NCBI RefSeq assembly: GCF_900091415.1
Contig: NZ_FMHU01000002.1
Span: forward strand, 3,038,001 to 3,102,000
Direction of reading: 5' to 3'
DNA from: Micromonospora inyonensis
GTDB taxonomy: Bacteria > Actinomycetota > Actinomycetes > Mycobacteriales > Micromonosporaceae
DNA: 64,000 nucleotides
Shown here: positions 18,751-28,055 of the stretch, in pieces
Position numbering within the stretch: position 1 is the first letter of the stretch
Layout: every line of letters starts with the position of its first letter
Notes under the pieces: model-generated
The model's database searches: none
The model's input: the letters and a program-made list of their open reading frames with translations, nothing else
What the model was told of the DNA's origin: nothing
Program-made: the position numbers and the translations under genes

Positions 18751-19881
18751 TCAGCCGGCCAGGGCGGGGGCCGGCTCGGGGGCCGGCTGCCCGACCGGCT
18801 CGGGCCAGGTGTCGGGGCGGCCCGGGTCGAAGACCTCGTTGGTCCAGAAGAGCGTGAGCAGGTCGTCCGGGCCGGTGTTGACGATGTGGTGCGCCCACAT
18901 GGTCGGCATGTCCACCACCACCGGTTCGTCACCGCTGACCGGGAAGCGGACCACCGTGTCGTCGCCGACCCGGCGCAGCCGGATCTCCGCCGAGCCCCGG
19001 AGCACGCAGAACCGCTCCAGCTTGGCCAGGTGGAAGTGCTCCCCGCGTACCGCTGCGGGGCGGGTGGTGGAGCAGAAGGTCTGTCCCCCGCCACCGTGCA
19101 CCCTCACCGTCTCGACCAGCTCACCCCGGGCGTCGGCCCGGCGGGTCAGCGGCACCGGGTAGTGCGCCGGGAAGCAGTGCGACCGGTAGGTGTTGAACAG
19201 CCGCACCGCGTGCCGGTCCGGCAGGTCGGGGACCTCCCCCGTGTGGTAGGTGCCCGCGAAGCCGGTGAGCAGCGCGGCCAGGTCCCGCACCCCGATGCGC
19301 AGTCCGGGCATGCCGGCGTCCCACGGGTGGCCGGCGGGAGCGCCGAGCAGCCGGGCCGCCGCGTCGGTGACGTGCACCAGGGTCAGCTCGCGGTCGTCGT
19401 GCACCTCGGGCCGGCCGCCCTCGGCGAGCAGCCGGCAAAAGGTGGCCACCACCGAGTTGTAGTACGGCAGGCCGTGCTCGCCGTACAGGTTGGGCAGCCG
19501 CAGGTCGACCAGGTCGGGGCGGACGGCCGCGAGGGTGGCCGCGGCGACCGCCTTCGCGTCGCCGTACGGGGTGCCGTTGCCGGCCTGCGTCGAGTTGGCG
19601 TAGACCACGGCACCCGGCGGCTCCGGGCAGCGCTCCAGGCCCCGGGCCAGGGCGGCGGCCAGCCGGACGTTGCCGGCGGCCACCTCCGCCGGGTCGCCCC
19701 GGTTGACCCCGGCCAGGTGCAGCAGCCGGTCCACGCCGGCGATCCGGGTGGCCACGGTCGCCGGGTCGGTCAGGTCGGCGCGGGTGAGCACGACCGGCTC
19801 CGGCCAGCCGAGCGCCCGGGCGAGCACCCGGACGTGCCAGCCGAGGAACCCGCCCGCCCCGGTGACCGCGACCCTCGTCAT
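18751..19881 (-). CDS. CapF-like UDP-sugar reductase with C-terminal cupin
   Basis: A 376-residue two-domain enzyme. The N-terminal short-chain dehydrogenase domain has the NAD(P) motif VTGAGGFLGWH, while the catalytic Tyr/Lys region is NGTPYGDAKAVAAA. From about residue 245 there is a cupin domain, with metal-binding residues in GEHFHLAKLERFCVLRG and AHHIVNTG. This fusion is diagnostic for CapF/WbjC, which reduces the 4-keto sugar formed by CapE to UDP-2-acetamido-2,6-dideoxy-L-talose on the way to UDP-N-acetyl-L-fucosamine. It overlaps the CapE-like gene by 4 bases. Confidence 0.9.
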   Translation of the reverse strand: MTRVAVTGAGGFLGWHVRVLARALGWPEPVVLTRADLTDPATVATRIAGVDRLLHLAGVNRGDPAEVAAGNVRLAAALARGLERCPEPPGAVVYANSTQAGNGTPYGDAKAVAAATLAAVRPDLVDLRLPNLYGEHGLPYYNSVVATFCRLLAEGGRPEVHDDRELTLVHVTDAAARLLGAPAGHPWDAGMPGLRIGVRDLAALLTGFAGTYHTGEVPDLPDRHAVRLFNTYRSHCFPAHYPVPLTRRADARGELVETVRVHGGGGQTFCSTTRPAAVRGEHFHLAKLERFCVLRGSAEIRLRRVGDDTVVRFPVSGDEPVVVDMPTMWAHHIVNTGPDDLLTLFWTNEVFDPGRPDTWPEPVGQPAPEPAPALAG

Positions 19882-20915
19882 GCGAGCACCGGATCCCGCA
19901 GCGCCAGCTCCGCGCGGATCTCGGGGAGCGTGCGGAGCAGGTCCACGATCTGCGGTACGCCCAACCGGGGCGCGTTGGCAGAGGTGAAGTCCTCGGCCGG
20001 GGAGCCGCCGAGGTCGCCCTCGGTGACGTACAGCGCGTAGTTGAGGTCGCGCACGTCGACCGGCACCCGGAAGAAGTCGCCGAAGTCGTCGGCCCGGGCG
20101 AGTTCCTCCCGGCTGGCGAGGGTCTCGTCCTGCTTCTCGCCGTGCCGTACGCCGATCATCTCGATCTTGGCCGGGACGTCGAAGAGCTGGCAGACGGCCT
20201 CGGCGAGGTCGCCGATGGTGCACGCCACCGCTTTGCGGACGAAGACGTCACCGGGGCGCGCGTGAGTGAAGGCGTGCTCGACCAGCTCGACCGAGTCCTC
20301 CAACGACATCAGGAACCGGGTCATCGCCGGATTGGTGACCGTCGGCGCGCGCCCGGCCCGGATCTGCTCGACGAAGAGCGGGATCACCGAGCCCCGGGAG
20401 TACATGACGTTGCCGTACCGGACGCAGGAAACGGTGGTCCGGCTGCGCGGGTTGTTGCGGGCGTACGCCTGGGCGACCTTCTCCATCAGCGCCTTGCTGA
20501 TGCCCATGGCGTTCACCGGGTGGACCGCCTTGTCCGTGCTGAGCAGCACGACCGACCCGACGCCGTGGCGGTCCGCCGCCTCGATCACGTTGGCGCTGCC
20601 CAGGACGTTGGTCCGGACCGCCTCCAGGGGGAAGAACTCGCAGGACGGCACCTGTTTGAGCGCGGCGGCGTGGAAGACGTGGTCGACGTCGCGGGTGGCG
20701 TTCAGGACGGAGTCGAGGTCCCGGACGTCACCGACGTGGTAGCGAACCCGGTCGTCGCCGAGCATCCGGCGCATGGCGTCCTGTTTGGCCTCGTCCCGGC
20801 TGAGCACCCGGATCTCGGCGACATCCCGGTCGAGCAGGCGTCGCACCATCGTCCGTCCGAAGGAGCCGGTACCGCCGGTGATCAACACCCGGCACCCGGC
20901 AGGCAACACGGTCAC
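19878..20915 (-). CDS. CapE-like UDP-GlcNAc 4,6-dehydratase/5-epimerase
   Basis: About 345 residues of the polysaccharide biosynthesis FlaA1/CapE/WbjB family. Visible are the nucleotide motif ITGGTGSFGRTMV, AAALKQVPSCEFFPLEAVRT, LSTDKAVHPVNAMGISKALM with the catalytic residues, and CVRYGNVMYSRGSVIPLF. It would convert UDP-GlcNAc to the 4-keto-6-deoxy-L sugar used by CapF. GTG 20915 places the Gly-rich loop near residue 12, as in homologues; ATG 20945 is also in frame. It is the first gene of a two-gene operon with the CapF-like gene. Confidence 0.9.
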   Translation of the reverse strand: MTVLPAGCRVLITGGTGSFGRTMVRRLLDRDVAEIRVLSRDEAKQDAMRRMLGDDRVRYHVGDVRDLDSVLNATRDVDHVFHAAALKQVPSCEFFPLEAVRTNVLGSANVIEAADRHGVGSVVLLSTDKAVHPVNAMGISKALMEKVAQAYARNNPRSRTTVSCVRYGNVMYSRGSVIPLFVEQIRAGRAPTVTNPAMTRFLMSLEDSVELVEHAFTHARPGDVFVRKAVACTIGDLAEAVCQLFDVPAKIEMIGVRHGEKQDETLASREELARADDFGDFFRVPVDVRDLNYALYVTEGDLGGSPAEDFTSANAPRLGVPQIVDLLRTLPEIRAELALRDPVLA

Positions 20916-20987
20916 GCGGAGCCCCCGTTTCGTCGTTTCCCACATGTCGTGACACCTGGCTCAACGACCACTGAAAACGCGAAGAAA

Positions 20988-21007
20988 CGCATAACGGGGT
21001 AAATCGC
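20988..21007. promoter_or_regulatory. AT-rich motif pair shared with the 16.9-kb promoter region
   Basis: CGCATAAC (20988-20995) and GTAAATCGC (20999-21007) lie between the divergent capE-like and beta-helix genes. Both strings also occur, fused, at 16900-16913 upstream of the aminotransferase gene. In DNA this GC-rich, two shared AT-rich words upstream of genes of one pathway are noticeable, but only two sites support this. Confidence 0.35.
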
Positions 21008-21115
21008 CTGAACCGGAGTCGGGTTGACGGACGGTAGACCCGGCGTGGACGGAGCCGGCCATAGCGTGTCGTCGACAGGGACCGACTCCGTCCGCCCCCC
21101 GACGAAGGAGGATCG

Positions 21116-22504
21116 ATGTTCAACGCCGCTGACTTCGGTGCCAGCCCGGCCGCGTCCTGGACGGTGAACCGGAACGCGTTCCAGGCCGCCGACGACGCGG
21201 CCCGGAACGCCGGAGGCGGCGAGGTCACCGCACCGCCCGGTGTCTACCAGGTGAAGGGCGTCGTCCAGGACGGCGGGGTGGGGTTCGTCATGCCCGGGGT
21301 GACCCTGCGCAGCCCCGACGGACAACTACCCGAGGTGCTCGCCACCCGGGTGGTCACCACCACCGGCTCGACCACGGCCGGCGGCCGGCAGCTCATCGTG
21401 GCTTCCAGCACCGGTATCCGGGTGGACGCGGTGATCGCCGTCCAGGCTGCCGGCGGCATCCTCGACACCCAGTTCACCCGCCTGGTCCAGCCGATCACCG
21501 CGACGCAGGGCAGCGGCATCGCACTGGCCTCCACCACCGGGTTCCCCACGGCCGGCACCCTCCAGGTGGACAGCGAACTGCTCACCTACACCGGGCTGGA
21601 CGGCGCGACGTTGACCGGCGTCACCCGTGGCGCGTACGGGACGTCCCCCGCCGCGCACACCACGACGAGCCGCATCGGCGTCGCCCGCCGGTTGTACGCC
21701 CTCGTCCTCGGGGTGATCGGCACGACGGTCACCATCGACACACCCGCCCTGATCGGCGCTGCCGGGGTGGCCGTCTCGGTCGGCTGCGTCCGGCCCGCCC
21801 TCACCGGTCTCACCGTCGACGGGAACAAGGTCTGGGGCGGTGCGGCCCGCTCCCTCTTCGCCGTCTCCTGGCCCCAGGTCCGGTGGGGCCGGGTGGAGAA
21901 CGTGACCGTGCGCAACGCCGAGAACGGCTTCGCGCTCACCCGGGGGGCCAGCGACTGCACGCTGGTGGACCTGCACCTCCACGACTGCGGCACACCGGAG
22001 ACGGCCAAGGGCAGCGCGCTCTGGATGTACCAGGGATGCCGCCGCAACCGGGCCCGTGGCGCGTGCGTCACCGGATCGACCTGGACGGCCGTCTACCTCG
22101 ACGACCGCACCACGACGGCCCAGGAGGGCTGGGACGGCCCGAACGACGACAACGTGATCTCCGACTTCACCGTCAGGATCACCGAATCCCGGGCCCCCGC
22201 CCTGGCGGTGGTCGGGGGGAGCCACAACCGGTTCGTCACCGGCACGGTCTCCAGCCCCGGCTACGGCGTCTCCCTGAGCAACGGGACGCAGGGCACCACC
22301 GCCGACGGCTCGGTGGCCCCCTGCCGGGGCAACGAGATCGCGGGCATCGCCTTCCGGGTCCGCTTCGGCTGGATCCTCGAAGCACCGGGCAACAGCCTGC
22401 ACGACTGCGACGTCGCCGCCGGCGCGGAAGGTGTCGGCAGCAACGCCGGAAACAACCTGGTGTACGCGGTCAGTCCCACCCCCGGCGCCACGCCACGTCT
22501 CTGA
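21116..22504 (+). CDS. Right-handed beta-helix (pectate-lyase-like) protein
   Basis: A 462-residue protein beginning MFNAADFGASPAAS, a pectate-lyase-superfamily N-terminus. Short Gly/Asn/Thr-rich coils repeat through the protein (for example ENVTVRNAENGFAL, GGSHNRFVTGTVSS, PGYGVSLSNGTQG). An insertion near residues 145-185 (LQVDSELLTYTGL, TLTGVTRGAYGTSPAA) resembles phage-tail/adhesin modules. AAGGAGG sits 5 bases before the ATG. There is no signal peptide or membrane segment. In this glycan cluster it may be a polysaccharide lyase, epimerase or binding protein; no catalytic residues can be assigned. Confidence 0.82.
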   Translation: MFNAADFGASPAASWTVNRNAFQAADDAARNAGGGEVTAPPGVYQVKGVVQDGGVGFVMPGVTLRSPDGQLPEVLATRVVTTTGSTTAGGRQLIVASSTGIRVDAVIAVQAAGGILDTQFTRLVQPITATQGSGIALASTTGFPTAGTLQVDSELLTYTGLDGATLTGVTRGAYGTSPAAHTTTSRIGVARRLYALVLGVIGTTVTIDTPALIGAAGVAVSVGCVRPALTGLTVDGNKVWGGAARSLFAVSWPQVRWGRVENVTVRNAENGFALTRGASDCTLVDLHLHDCGTPETAKGSALWMYQGCRRNRARGACVTGSTWTAVYLDDRTTTAQEGWDGPNDDNVISDFTVRITESRAPALAVVGGSHNRFVTGTVSSPGYGVSLSNGTQGTTADGSVAPCRGNEIAGIAFRVRFGWILEAPGNSLHDCDVAAGAEGVGSNAGNNLVYAVSPTPGATPRL

Positions 22505-22507
22505 CCA

Positions 22508-23773
22508 CTACGACCGGTTCGCGGTGACCGAGGTGGACCCAACGACCTGACCGGGCACCCCACCCGCCCGGCCCACCAGGTCGCGGACGAGCGCACGCAG
22601 TCGCGGCGCGCACGTCCGTTCCCAGGACAACTCGTCCCGGGCCCGCGCGGCGGCCCGGTTCACCGCCTCGCAGGTCGCCTCGGCGTCGGCGATGAGGTCG
22701 GTGATCGCCCGGGCGAAGCGGTCGGGGCGGGCCGGGGGCACGCAGCGCCCCGCCGCGGAGTGCTCGACGAAGTGCCGCGCGGCCGGCAGGTCGGAGGTCA
22801 CCACCGCCAGGCCCATGATGGCGTACTCGTAGAACTTGGAGTTGACCGAGAGCCGCGCCTCCCCCACGTCCTGCATCAGGGACAGGCCGATCCCGCAGGT
22901 GGCCAGCAGGTCGGCCACCTCGTGCGCCGGGACCGGGTCCAGCATCCGCAGGTTGGCCGGGCGACCCGCCCGCTCCACCGTGTCGTAGAACCGCCGCCGG
23001 GCCGCCTCGCTGGGGAACCGGGAGACGGCCAGGACCTCCACGTCGGGCGCCAGCCGCTGCAACTCCACCGCCAGGCCGACGAGCACGTCCGCCCCGTAGT
23101 CGGTGGTCAGGCTGCCGGTGTGCACGACCCGGCGCAGCAGGTCCGGGGTGAGCGGCCGGGGCGGCCGGGCGAAGGCGTCGACCGACGGGTAGTTCGGGGT
23201 GGCCACGGCCGGCACACCGAGCGCCCGGAACCGGTCGGCCAGTTGCTCGCTGACCGCGTTGGCGGCCCCGAGCCGGCTGGCGTAGTGCCGCTCCACGCCG
23301 GCCACCAGCCGCCGGCCGGCGTCCTGCACGAACGACGGCGCGGCGAACCGCTGCGAGTAGTACTCGGGGTAGTACTCGTGGACGTCGTACAGCACCGGCC
23401 GACCGGTCCGGCGGGACCAGCGCCGGGCGTGCGGCAGCAGGTAGTAGTCGTGGATGTGCCACAGGTCGGCGAGAACCCGTTCGGCGGCCCGGACGACGGC
23501 CGGCACCAGCCGCAACCGCTGCCGCGCCGAGGTCGGCTCGGGCAGGCGGGTCTCCCGTACCCGGGGGTGGGGACGGGACTCGCCCGGCTCACCCCCGAGC
23601 CAGATCAGGTGGACGTCGAAACCGTCGTCCAGCACCGCCTGGGCGCAGCGGAGCACCCGCCGGTCGCCGACCGGGTGGACGGTCGGCACGCACACCGTCC
23701 GGTCGACCGGGGCCACCGTCGGTACCCGCAGCCGCCAGTGCGCGGTCGTGATCATGTCTGCGTCGACGATCAT
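22508..23773 (-). CDS. Family 4 glycosyltransferase
   Basis: A 421-residue GT-B enzyme with VCVPTVHPVGDRRVLRCAQ at the N-terminus and LWHIHDYYLLPHAR in the acceptor domain. The donor-site segments are VVHTGSLTTDYGADVLVGLA, GLSLMQDVGEARLSVNSKFYEYAIMGLAVVTSDLPA with the conserved E (KFYEY). GGAGGAAAC directly precedes ATG 23773. It likely adds one sugar of the repeat unit on the cytoplasmic membrane face. It is convergent with the beta-helix gene (3-base gap) and lies downstream of the flippase and polymerase genes. Confidence 0.9.
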   Translation of the reverse strand: MIVDADMITTAHWRLRVPTVAPVDRTVCVPTVHPVGDRRVLRCAQAVLDDGFDVHLIWLGGEPGESRPHPRVRETRLPEPTSARQRLRLVPAVVRAAERVLADLWHIHDYYLLPHARRWSRRTGRPVLYDVHEYYPEYYSQRFAAPSFVQDAGRRLVAGVERHYASRLGAANAVSEQLADRFRALGVPAVATPNYPSVDAFARPPRPLTPDLLRRVVHTGSLTTDYGADVLVGLAVELQRLAPDVEVLAVSRFPSEAARRRFYDTVERAGRPANLRMLDPVPAHEVADLLATCGIGLSLMQDVGEARLSVNSKFYEYAIMGLAVVTSDLPAARHFVEHSAAGRCVPPARPDRFARAITDLIADAEATCEAVNRAAARARDELSWERTCAPRLRALVRDLVGRAGGVPGQVVGSTSVTANRS

Positions 23774-23821
23774 GTTTCCTCCGTGTGGGTTCGTGGGGTG
23801 GCCGGGTACCGCGTCGCCCCG

Positions 23822-25213
23822 TCACGCCTGCTCACCGGCGGGCAGGTTGCTCCCGACCGGCGTCAGTGGATCGACGGTGCTCCGCTGGGCGGTCCCGACC
23901 GGACGGTCCGCGACGCGGCCCCCGTCCGGTGGGCGTTCCGCAGCGCGCTCCCCGCCCGCGTGCCGGCCCCCGACGTCGCAGGCCCGGGTCAGGGCCGCAC
24001 GGGTCAGCAGGACGTGGACGCCGTACCAGCCGACCATCGCGAGGGAGAACACCAGCAGGGACGCCGACCAGCTGATCCAGTCGGCCAGGGCCGGCAGGAA
24101 GACCAGCCCCGTCGTCAGCAGCCGCCCGACGTCCCAGAGCAACTGCTGCCGGTTGCCACCGGTGCCGGCGAGCGTCTGGCTGAGCGGGACGACGGCGAAC
24201 TGCCCGACCAGGAACGGCAACAGGAGCAGCAGCACCGCCGCCGCACCGGCCCACTCCGCACCGAACACGAGCGGCGCGGCGAGGTGCGTCCCGACCGCGA
24301 GCAGTGTCAGCAGCACGGCACCGGCGACCGAGAGCCCGACCAGCGCCCGGTCGTAGCTGGTGCGCGCGCGGCGGGGCGAGGACCGCAACTGGTGGGCGAT
24401 CTCGCCGAACAGGATGGGCATCAGGGCCTGGCCGAGGAGTGCGGACGGCAGCGCGCCGACCCGCAGGGCCAGGGCCAGGTCCGCCGCGGCGACACTGCTC
24501 ACGGCGGCGGCGAAGAACAGCGGCACGTTGAGCGTCAGCCCGTTGATCAGGCTCGCCGGGGCGGAGGCGGTCATGAAGGGCCGGTGCCGCCGCAGCACCT
24601 CCCGGACACCGACGTCGGCAGCCGGCCGGAGCGGGCGGAACAGCAGCAGCGCACCGGTCGCGTAGCCCAGTGCCATCGCGGCCAGCAACGCGGCCGCCGA
24701 GCGGTCACCGGGCAGCGCGAAGGCCACCATCGCGGCGGTCTGCACCAGGGTGGTGACCAGCTTCGCCACCGCGACCAGCCGGTAGCGGCGGTCCCGGACC
24801 CGGGCGTAGACCATCGTGCCGGACAGGCCCAGGGCGGTGGTCAGCGCGCCGAGCGCGACCGCCTCGACGAGCGCGGAACGGTCGAGGTCCCCGGCGACCG
24901 CCGCCCAGGCCACCGCGAGGAGCCCCACGACCACGCCGACGACGCCGTTCAGCCGGGCGGCGATCCGCAGGAGCACCGCGGCGTCCCGGTCGGCGGCGGT
25001 GGTGGCGGCCACGTCGAGCCGAAGCGCGCCGGCCGCACCGGCCACCGCCGCCACCGCCGCCACCGTGGCGTACCGACCGAAGACGGCGGGGGTGTAGAGG
25101 CGGGTGACCAGCAGGATGCTGCCGAGGTTCACCGCCTGCGCCGCCATCATGATCGCGGCCGTGTGCACGCGGCTCCGGCTCGGCACGGACAGCGCCACGG
25201 TGGGCCGCCTCAT
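23822..25213 (-). CDS. Wzx-like polysaccharide flippase
   Basis: A 463-residue polytopic membrane protein with 12-14 predicted helices and the MATE/Wzx-type opening VHTAAIMMAAQAVNLGSILLVTRLYTPAVFG. The RxYxPxxFG pattern and the later conserved FGAEWAGAA and Pro/Gly-rich helices fit oligosaccharide flippases. It would move lipid-linked repeat units across the membrane. ATG 25213 overlaps the stop of the upstream ligase-like gene by 4 bases. The open frame upstream to 26590 is a shadow within that gene. Confidence 0.85.
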   Translation of the reverse strand: MRRPTVALSVPSRSRVHTAAIMMAAQAVNLGSILLVTRLYTPAVFGRYATVAAVAAVAGAAGALRLDVAATTAADRDAAVLLRIAARLNGVVGVVVGLLAVAWAAVAGDLDRSALVEAVALGALTTALGLSGTMVYARVRDRRYRLVAVAKLVTTLVQTAAMVAFALPGDRSAAALLAAMALGYATGALLLFRPLRPAADVGVREVLRRHRPFMTASAPASLINGLTLNVPLFFAAAVSSVAAADLALALRVGALPSALLGQALMPILFGEIAHQLRSSPRRARTSYDRALVGLSVAGAVLLTLLAVGTHLAAPLVFGAEWAGAAAVLLLLLPFLVGQFAVVPLSQTLAGTGGNRQQLLWDVGRLLTTGLVFLPALADWISWSASLLVFSLAMVGWYGVHVLLTRAALTRACDVGGRHAGGERAAERPPDGGRVADRPVGTAQRSTVDPLTPVGSNLPAGEQA

Positions 25214-26613
25214 CGTGTGCCGACACCCGGGGGCGACACCACCACTGCCCGGCGTGCCCGCTCCGACCGGGGCGTACGCCCCGGGCCGGCGGCCAGCAGG
25301 GCGGCGGCGAACACCCACACCAGGTAGTTGCCGTTGAGGTCCGCGCTGAACAGCGAGTTGGCGAAGGCGAAGGTCAGCAGGGTGGCGACGGCGACCATGG
25401 TGGGATCCGCCCGGCGCGTCCACAGCACCCGCGCGAGGGCCACGGACAGCAGCGCCAGTCCGGCCAGCGCGGCGAGACCGCCCTCCACCGCCACCTCGAG
25501 GAGCAGGTTGTGCGGGTAGATGGCGTCCTCCAGGCCGGGCAGGACGATCAGCGAGCCGTCCGGCACCACCGAACCGAAGCCACCCCAGCCCAGTCCGAGC
25601 GGGCGTTCCAGGAAGACCTCGGCGGCCAGCCGGGAGAGCATCACCCGGACCTCGGCGGAGGCGTCCAGCGGCCCGCCCCAGAGCACCGCGAAACGCGATG
25701 TCAACGTCTCCGGCAGGGCCGTCGCGACGGTCGGGGCGATGAGGCCACCCAGCCCGACCAGCGGGGGCAGCAGCCGCCAGCGACCCTTGCCGCTGACGGT
25801 GACGGCAAGGACCAGGCTGGAGAGGGCCACCGCGACGAGTGGCCCCCGAGAACCCGTCATCAGCAGCGGGACCTCGAGCGCCACGGCACCGCACAGCGCC
25901 GCCAGTCGCCACCTGGGCAGCAGGACGACCAGACACAGCAGGCCCACCACCCCGTGCCCGATGAGCCGGGCCGTGGTGATCGAGACGGTGCCGGCCAGGA
26001 CGACCGTGTCGACGGCCTGGGAGGCCGGATCGGGGCGGACCATCACCAGGAGCGCGACGAGCACGCCGATCCCCGCGCTGGCCCAGAGCAGCGCCACCCG
26101 TCGGGCCGGTCGGTCGACCACGAGGAGGGTGGCGACCACGAACGCCGGGGTCGTGGTCAGCATCTGCAACGCCTTGCAGGACTGATACCCGCCGAGGGAC
26201 GTCAACGCGAAGCCGGGCAGGAACGACAGGAACAGCACCAGGAACGGCAGCGCTCCCGCAGGTGCCCGGAAGCCCCGCGCGGCCCAGGTCACCACGATCA
26301 GCAGCGCGACGGCGCCGAGGTCGGCGTAGAGGAGCAGGTGCCGCAGCGGGCCGACCTCGCCGGACAGCGGCGCCACCAGGTCGGTCAGCACCCCTGAGGC
26401 GTCCAGCGCGGCGGCCGCGGGAAAGGCGACGAGTGGGAGCACCGTCGCGACGTCGCGCACCCGGACCCGGACGTCGGTCGTCGCACCGGCGTCCGGTCGC
26501 GCCTTCGACGGTCGGCCGCCGGCTTCGGTCACGAACGGCCGGGGGCCGCCCTGCCCGACGCTCATCCGGCTCCTCGTGTCCGGCACGCACTCCCCCACGT
26601 CGGCCGGAGACAT
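25210..26613 (-). CDS. O-antigen ligase/polymerase family membrane protein
   Basis: A 467-residue protein with about 11 membrane helices after a 50-residue hydrophilic N-terminus. The Wzy_C/O-antigen ligase signature is visible in LLMTGSRGPLVAVALSS and, after a large loop, in LGLGWGGFG and YPHNLLLEVAVEGGL (the PHN-x-x-L-E motif). Such enzymes polymerise or ligate lipid-linked oligosaccharides outside the membrane. The start at 26613 overlaps the upstream stop as TGATG; ATG 26565 is an alternative. It forms an operon with the flippase, glycosyltransferase and upstream membrane protein. Confidence 0.85.
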   Translation of the reverse strand: MSPADVGECVPDTRSRMSVGQGGPRPFVTEAGGRPSKARPDAGATTDVRVRVRDVATVLPLVAFPAAAALDASGVLTDLVAPLSGEVGPLRHLLLYADLGAVALLIVVTWAARGFRAPAGALPFLVLFLSFLPGFALTSLGGYQSCKALQMLTTTPAFVVATLLVVDRPARRVALLWASAGIGVLVALLVMVRPDPASQAVDTVVLAGTVSITTARLIGHGVVGLLCLVVLLPRWRLAALCGAVALEVPLLMTGSRGPLVAVALSSLVLAVTVSGKGRWRLLPPLVGLGGLIAPTVATALPETLTSRFAVLWGGPLDASAEVRVMLSRLAAEVFLERPLGLGWGGFGSVVPDGSLIVLPGLEDAIYPHNLLLEVAVEGGLAALAGLALLSVALARVLWTRRADPTMVAVATLLTFAFANSLFSADLNGNYLVWVFAAALLAAGPGRTPRSERARRAVVVSPPGVGTR

Positions 26614-28055
26614 CAACGGGGTACGCCGGGTGACGTTCCGGGCGGGCCGCCGGATCTCCCGCGCACGTGCTCGGCGCGGTCCCATCCGGCGGCCGGCAGG
26701 CAGGCCATCAGCACGATCGCGTAGGCGAAGCCGTTCGACAGGATGCTGGTGAAGACGCTCATGTTGGCCAGCGCGACAGCGGGCACCAGGAGGATCGCGC
26801 CACTCACCTTCAGCGGCAGGTGCCGGGCCGCGCCGTCGATCGCCCAGAGCAGCAGGACGAGAACGGCCGCCTCGATGAGCACGCCCCCGTACCCCAGGTT
26901 GCTGTACCCGTCGCCGAACAGACTGGCGTTCGCCGAGGTCTGGGGCTGTTCGAACATCACCGCGCCGACCATGTGGTCCGGTACCTGGTCGTACGGATAG
27001 TCGACGAACGGCCGGAGGAAACTGTGCCCCCACCGCGCCTTGGGCAGATCCGCGAAGACCATGACGTGTGCGGCGGTGACCACACCCGGCGCGATGAACA
27101 AGCGGTTGACGAAGACCTGGGTGTAGAGGAACGAGCCGAGCAGCGCGTCGGCCACCAGCGCGGCGGCGATGATCCCGACGACACCGGCCACGATCGTCCA
27201 CGCCCGTGGACTTCCCCGCCCCCGGAAGAGCAGGGCGAGAGCGACGATCGCGGGAATCGAGAGCAGGGTCAGCTTGAAACCGGTGGCGGCGAAGATCGGG
27301 ATCTGGCCGACACCGCCCAGCAGCGCCATCGTCCACCGCCGCGCGTAGATGCCCCGGGCGATGAGCAGGGGGTTGAGCACATTGCCCTGGAGTCGCACCA
27401 GGTACCCCAGCACGGGACCACTGGCGGCGACCTGGTCGCGGTACGCCGACCGGATCTCCCACACGTCACCGAGGCCCACCAGACGGAAGCTCAGCCCGGC
27501 GGTCAACGTCATGTAGGCGTAGGTGATGAGGGAGAGGACCACCACGATCGCCCAGACGTCGAAGAACTGGATTCCCCTGACCCGCAGGCTCCCGACCGGA
27601 CCGAGCCGGGCACCCCCCACCACCAGCAGGAAGACGGCCGCCACCACCGCCGCGAGTTCCAGTGACTCGGAGGCCGGGAGGATGTCGGCGTACTGCGGAA
27701 CCACGATGCTGGGGACCACCGCCATCACGAACAGGACCCAGAGCACGAAGTCCGACGGTCGGCGGATCCGCTGCGGCATCAGGACGGCCACCACCGCGAC
27801 CATGCCGAGCGCCAGGGCGTAGTTCCAGGTGTCGGGCGTGCGGTACACCAGGTTCAGGTACTCGAACAACGGGACGATCTCGTGCTGGTACACGTGGTGC
27901 AGCAGGGTGACGTAGCCAGCCAGCGGAATCAGGAGCAGCCACCGGCGCTCCGGGCGTGGGCGGTCCGGTGACGGCTCGTCGACCCGACCGGCCTTCGGTC
28001 CCGGCCACGGGTGCTTCAGCCGGGACGGTGCACCGGGCCTGTCGAGCGTGCGCAT
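26613..28055 (-). CDS. Wzy-like polysaccharide polymerase (putative)
   Basis: A 480-residue polytopic protein with about 12 helices. A hydrophilic N-terminal tail of some 35 residues precedes RRWLLLIPLAGYVTLLHHVY. A large extracytoplasmic loop follows, including FADLPKARWGHSFLRPF and the C-terminal GDGYSNLGYGGVLIEA. The topology, central loop and position resemble oligosaccharide repeat-unit polymerases, whose primary sequence is poorly conserved. AAGGAG lies 11 bases upstream of ATG 28055. It is first in the minus-strand operon with the ligase-like, flippase and glycosyltransferase genes. Function is inferred from topology and context. Confidence 0.7.
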   Translation of the reverse strand: MRTLDRPGAPSRLKHPWPGPKAGRVDEPSPDRPRPERRWLLLIPLAGYVTLLHHVYQHEIVPLFEYLNLVYRTPDTWNYALALGMVAVVAVLMPQRIRRPSDFVLWVLFVMAVVPSIVVPQYADILPASESLELAAVVAAVFLLVVGGARLGPVGSLRVRGIQFFDVWAIVVVLSLITYAYMTLTAGLSFRLVGLGDVWEIRSAYRDQVAASGPVLGYLVRLQGNVLNPLLIARGIYARRWTMALLGGVGQIPIFAATGFKLTLLSIPAIVALALLFRGRGSPRAWTIVAGVVGIIAAALVADALLGSFLYTQVFVNRLFIAPGVVTAAHVMVFADLPKARWGHSFLRPFVDYPYDQVPDHMVGAVMFEQPQTSANASLFGDGYSNLGYGGVLIEAAVLVLLLWAIDGAARHLPLKVSGAILLVPAVALANMSVFTSILSNGFAYAIVLMACLPAAGWDRAEHVRGRSGGPPGTSPGVPR

